Shown here: one piece after another, positions 62,153 through 64,000 of the stretch
Numbering within the stretch: position 1 is the stretch's first letter
How the letters are laid out: the number at the start of each line of letters is the position of its first letter
Assembly (NCBI GenBank): GCA_030841035.1
Contig: JAVEDI010000056.1
Location: 24,770 to 88,769, forward strand
Direction: 5' to 3'
From: Actinomycetota bacterium
GTDB taxonomy: Bacteria > Actinomycetota > Actinomycetes > JACCUZ01
DNA length: 64,000 nt
Notes under the pieces: generated by a model
Seen by the model: only the letters and a program-made list of their open reading frames with translations
What the model was told of the DNA's origin: nothing
Databases searched by the model: none
Made by a program: the position numbers and the translations under genes

Positions 62153-64000
62153 GTGAGCCAGGACGCGGCGACGTACGGCTTTGCCGGCGGTGACAACCCC
62201 GCCGGGCGCAGTCCGTTCCCCCCGATAGCCGACTACGCCTTCCTGGCCGACTGCGAGGTCAACTGCCTCGTCGCACCCAGCGGTGCGGTGGAGTGGATGT
62301 GCCTGCCGCGCCCCGACTCGCCGAGCGTCTTCAGTGCGATGCTCGACCGCGGCGCCGGCGCCTTCCGCATCGGCCCCTACGACGAGATGGTCCCGGCCGC
62401 CCGTCGCTACCTGCCCGGCAGCCTGATGGTCGAGACGACCTGGCAGACCCGCACCGGCTGGCTGATCGTGCGGGACACGCTGTGCATGGGGCCGTGGCAC
62501 AACGTCGAGGAGCGCTCCCGCACGCATCGCCGGTCGCCGACCGACTTCGATGCCGAGCACTGTCTGCTGCGGCTGGTGAAGTGCGTCAGCGGCTCGGTGG
62601 ACCTGTCGATGACCTGCGAACCCGCGTTCGACTACGGCCGTTGCGAGGCCGTGTGGAGCTACGAGGGCGACGGCTACGGCGAGCTGGTGGCGACCGGCGC
62701 GGACTGTGACGTGACACTGCGCCTCACCACCGACCTGCGCCCCGGCATCGAGGGGGCCGGTCTGCACGCGCGCACTCGGATGGTCGAGGGCGACAACCAC
62801 TTCGTCGCGTTGTCCTGGTCGCCACTGCCGCCACCACGGACGCTCGACGAGGCAAGCGAACGGATGAGGCGGACGTCGGAGTACTGGCGGCAGTGGATCA
62901 CACTGGGCGAGTTCCCCGACCATCCGTGGCGCAGCTACCTGCAGCGCAGCGCGCTGACGCTCAAGGGGTTGACCTACGCACCGACCGGTGCGCTGCTGGC
63001 CGCGGCGACCACCTCTCTGCCGGAGACCCCGCAGGGCGAGCGCAACTGGGACTACCGATACGCCTGGGTACGCGACTCGACGTTCGCCCTGTGGGGTCTC
63101 TACACCCTCGGATTCGACCGTGAGGCCAACGACTTCTTCTACTTCGTCGCCGATGCGTGCCGAGACGGGCACGACCTGCAGGTCATGTACGGCGTCGGCG
63201 GCGAGCGCGAGCTTCACGAGCAGTCGCTGCCACACCTCTCCGGCTACGAAGGCGCGTTCCCGGTCCGCATCGGCAACGGCGCCTACGACCAGAAGCAGCA
63301 CGACGTGTGGGGAGCGGTGCTCGACTCGGTCTACCTGCACGCCCGCTCCCGCGAGCAACTGCCGGAGTCGCTGTGGCCCATCCTCAAACGCCAGGTCGAG
63401 TGCGCCGCCGAGCACTGGGAAGAGCCGGACCGGGGCATCTGGGAGGTCCGCGGCGACCCCCAGCACTTCGTGTCCAGCAAGCTGATGTGCTGGGTCGCGC
63501 TCGACCGCGGTGCCCGCCTCGCCCGCATGCACGACGAGCCGCAGTATGCCGACAAGTGGCAGGCGCTGGCCGACCAGATCCACCAGGAGATCTGCACCAA
63601 GGGCGTCGACGACCGCGGAGTCTTCGTGCAGCGCTACGGCGACTCGGCGTTGGACGCGTCGCTCCTGCTGCTGCCGCTGATGCGGTTCCTGCCGCCCGAC
63701 GACCCCCGCGTGCGGGCCACCGTGCTGGCCGTCGCCGACGAGCTGACCGTCGACGGCCTGGTGCTGCGCTATCGCGTCGAGGAGACCGACGACGGGCTCT
63801 CCGGCGAGGAGGGCAGCTTCACGATCTGCTCGTTCTGGCTGGTGTCGGCACTGGTCGAGATCGGTGAGGTCGACCGGGCCCGCCAGCTGTGCGAGCGGCT
63901 GCTCGCCTACGCGAGCCCGCTGGAGCTCTACGCCGAGGAGATCGACCCCTACAGCGGCCGGCACCTGGGCAACTTCCCGCAGGCGTTCACCCACCTGGCG
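62153..64000 (+). CDS. GH15-family trehalase/glucoamylase-like enzyme, 3'-truncated
   Basis: The first 616 codons of a glycoside hydrolase family 15 enzyme; the window ends before its stop. The N-terminal beta-sandwich domain (IADYAFLADCEVNCLVAPSG) and the (alpha/alpha)6 catalytic domain with the RNWDYRYAWVRDS segment, and SGEEGSFTICSFWLV bearing a catalytic glutamate, match the mycobacterial trehalase/glucoamylase-like group. It should hydrolyse trehalose or short alpha-glucans in the cytoplasm. The GTG at 62153 is the first in-frame start before conserved sequence; its ribosome site is weak. Length fits the family. Confidence 0.9.
   Translation, partial: MSQDAATYGFAGGDNPAGRSPFPPIADYAFLADCEVNCLVAPSGAVEWMCLPRPDSPSVFSAMLDRGAGAFRIGPYDEMVPAARRYLPGSLMVETTWQTRTGWLIVRDTLCMGPWHNVEERSRTHRRSPTDFDAEHCLLRLVKCVSGSVDLSMTCEPAFDYGRCEAVWSYEGDGYGELVATGADCDVTLRLTTDLRPGIEGAGLHARTRMVEGDNHFVALSWSPLPPPRTLDEASERMRRTSEYWRQWITLGEFPDHPWRSYLQRSALTLKGLTYAPTGALLAAATTSLPETPQGERNWDYRYAWVRDSTFALWGLYTLGFDREANDFFYFVADACRDGHDLQVMYGVGGERELHEQSLPHLSGYEGAFPVRIGNGAYDQKQHDVWGAVLDSVYLHARSREQLPESLWPILKRQVECAAEHWEEPDRGIWEVRGDPQHFVSSKLMCWVALDRGARLARMHDEPQYADKWQALADQIHQEICTKGVDDRGVFVQRYGDSALDASLLLLPLMRFLPPDDPRVRATVLAVADELTVDGLVLRYRVEETDDGLSGEEGSFTICSFWLVSALVEIGEVDRARQLCERLLAYASPLELYAEEIDPYSGRHLGNFPQAFTHLA

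Noticed and set aside
1..64000. Prophage, transposon, tRNA or rRNA genes
   Set aside because: No integrase, transposase, terminal inverted repeats with target duplications, tRNA cloverleaf or rRNA sequence was recognised by eye; a tRNAscan or ISfinder search would settle it.

Overview
The window is a stretch of chromosome from a very GC-rich actinobacterium (Actinomycetes). The taxonomic markers are Lsr2, an F420-dependent LLM-family oxidoreductase, a DUF3180 protein at the end of the folate operon, the dacB - zinc metalloprotease - tilS - hpt - ftsH - fol gene order, the panC - nadC - coaX - lysS - lsr2 - clpC order, a ClgR box in front of clpC, GlnR-type regulation, and frequent GTG starts. 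The cheB-cheR-cheW genes together with two cyclic di-GMP enzymes point to a motile lineage. I cannot fix the genus. No transposon, phage, CRISPR array, rRNA or tRNA was recognised; this is mainly housekeeping DNA with small accessory islands.

Layout. 0-14 kb: a truncated GGDEF-EAL protein, a secreted fibronectin-III protein, a YetF-like membrane pair, a PoxB-like thiamine-diphosphate enzyme divergent from an LLM oxidoreductase, an NAD-dependent epimerase, a HAD phosphatase, a secreted NlpC/P60 wall hydrolase, pyrophosphatase and a PBP4-type carboxypeptidase. A repeat-rich 363-base gap separates the last two. 14-22.4 kb: metalloprotease, tilS, hpt, ftsH and a tightly overlapping folE-folP-folB-folK-DUF3180 operon. 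22.4-25.8 kb: an OpuC-type osmoprotectant ABC importer whose ATPase gene is divergent from its permease genes, with the start codons almost touching. 27-32.2 kb: an orphan nuoD divergent from a PH-domain pair plus cytochrome P450 operon, then a MidA/NDUFAF7-family methyltransferase. 32.3-45.2 kb: DUF2520-panC-nadC-coaX, lysS, lsr2, a lutABC lactate operon on the opposite strand, a stand-alone adk, an SDR and clpC. 45.5-48.1 kb: an ABC-2 exporter. 48.2-53.9 kb: mutY, cheBRW and a membrane diguanylate cyclase. 54-58.6 kb: two unknown proteins, a GlnR-type regulator, disA and radA. 58.7-64 kb: a cysteine-rich protein, Ppx/GppA phosphatase, a TIM-barrel isomerase, a methyltransferase and a truncated GH15 enzyme.

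How it works together. Second-messenger genes recur: cyclic di-GMP enzymes at both ends of the chemotaxis region, and the cyclic di-AMP synthase DisA in the same window as a wall hydrolase with a long structured leader. Many genes have no usable Shine-Dalgarno sequence. Instead they show an (T/N)ANNNT hexamer exactly 6-7 bases before the start codon, the pattern of leaderless transcripts; this decides several starts, including tilS, lysS, radA, the OpuC permease and the TIM-barrel gene. The most interesting locus is the orphan nuoD, which shares a 27-base promoter gap with the PH/P450 operon and lies near a homologue of the enzyme that methylates the NuoD-type subunit of mitochondrial complex I; the target arginine is conserved. 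A pair of related palindromic repeats (core TGATCGTGAGG) is also present, one of them supplying a gene's stop codon.
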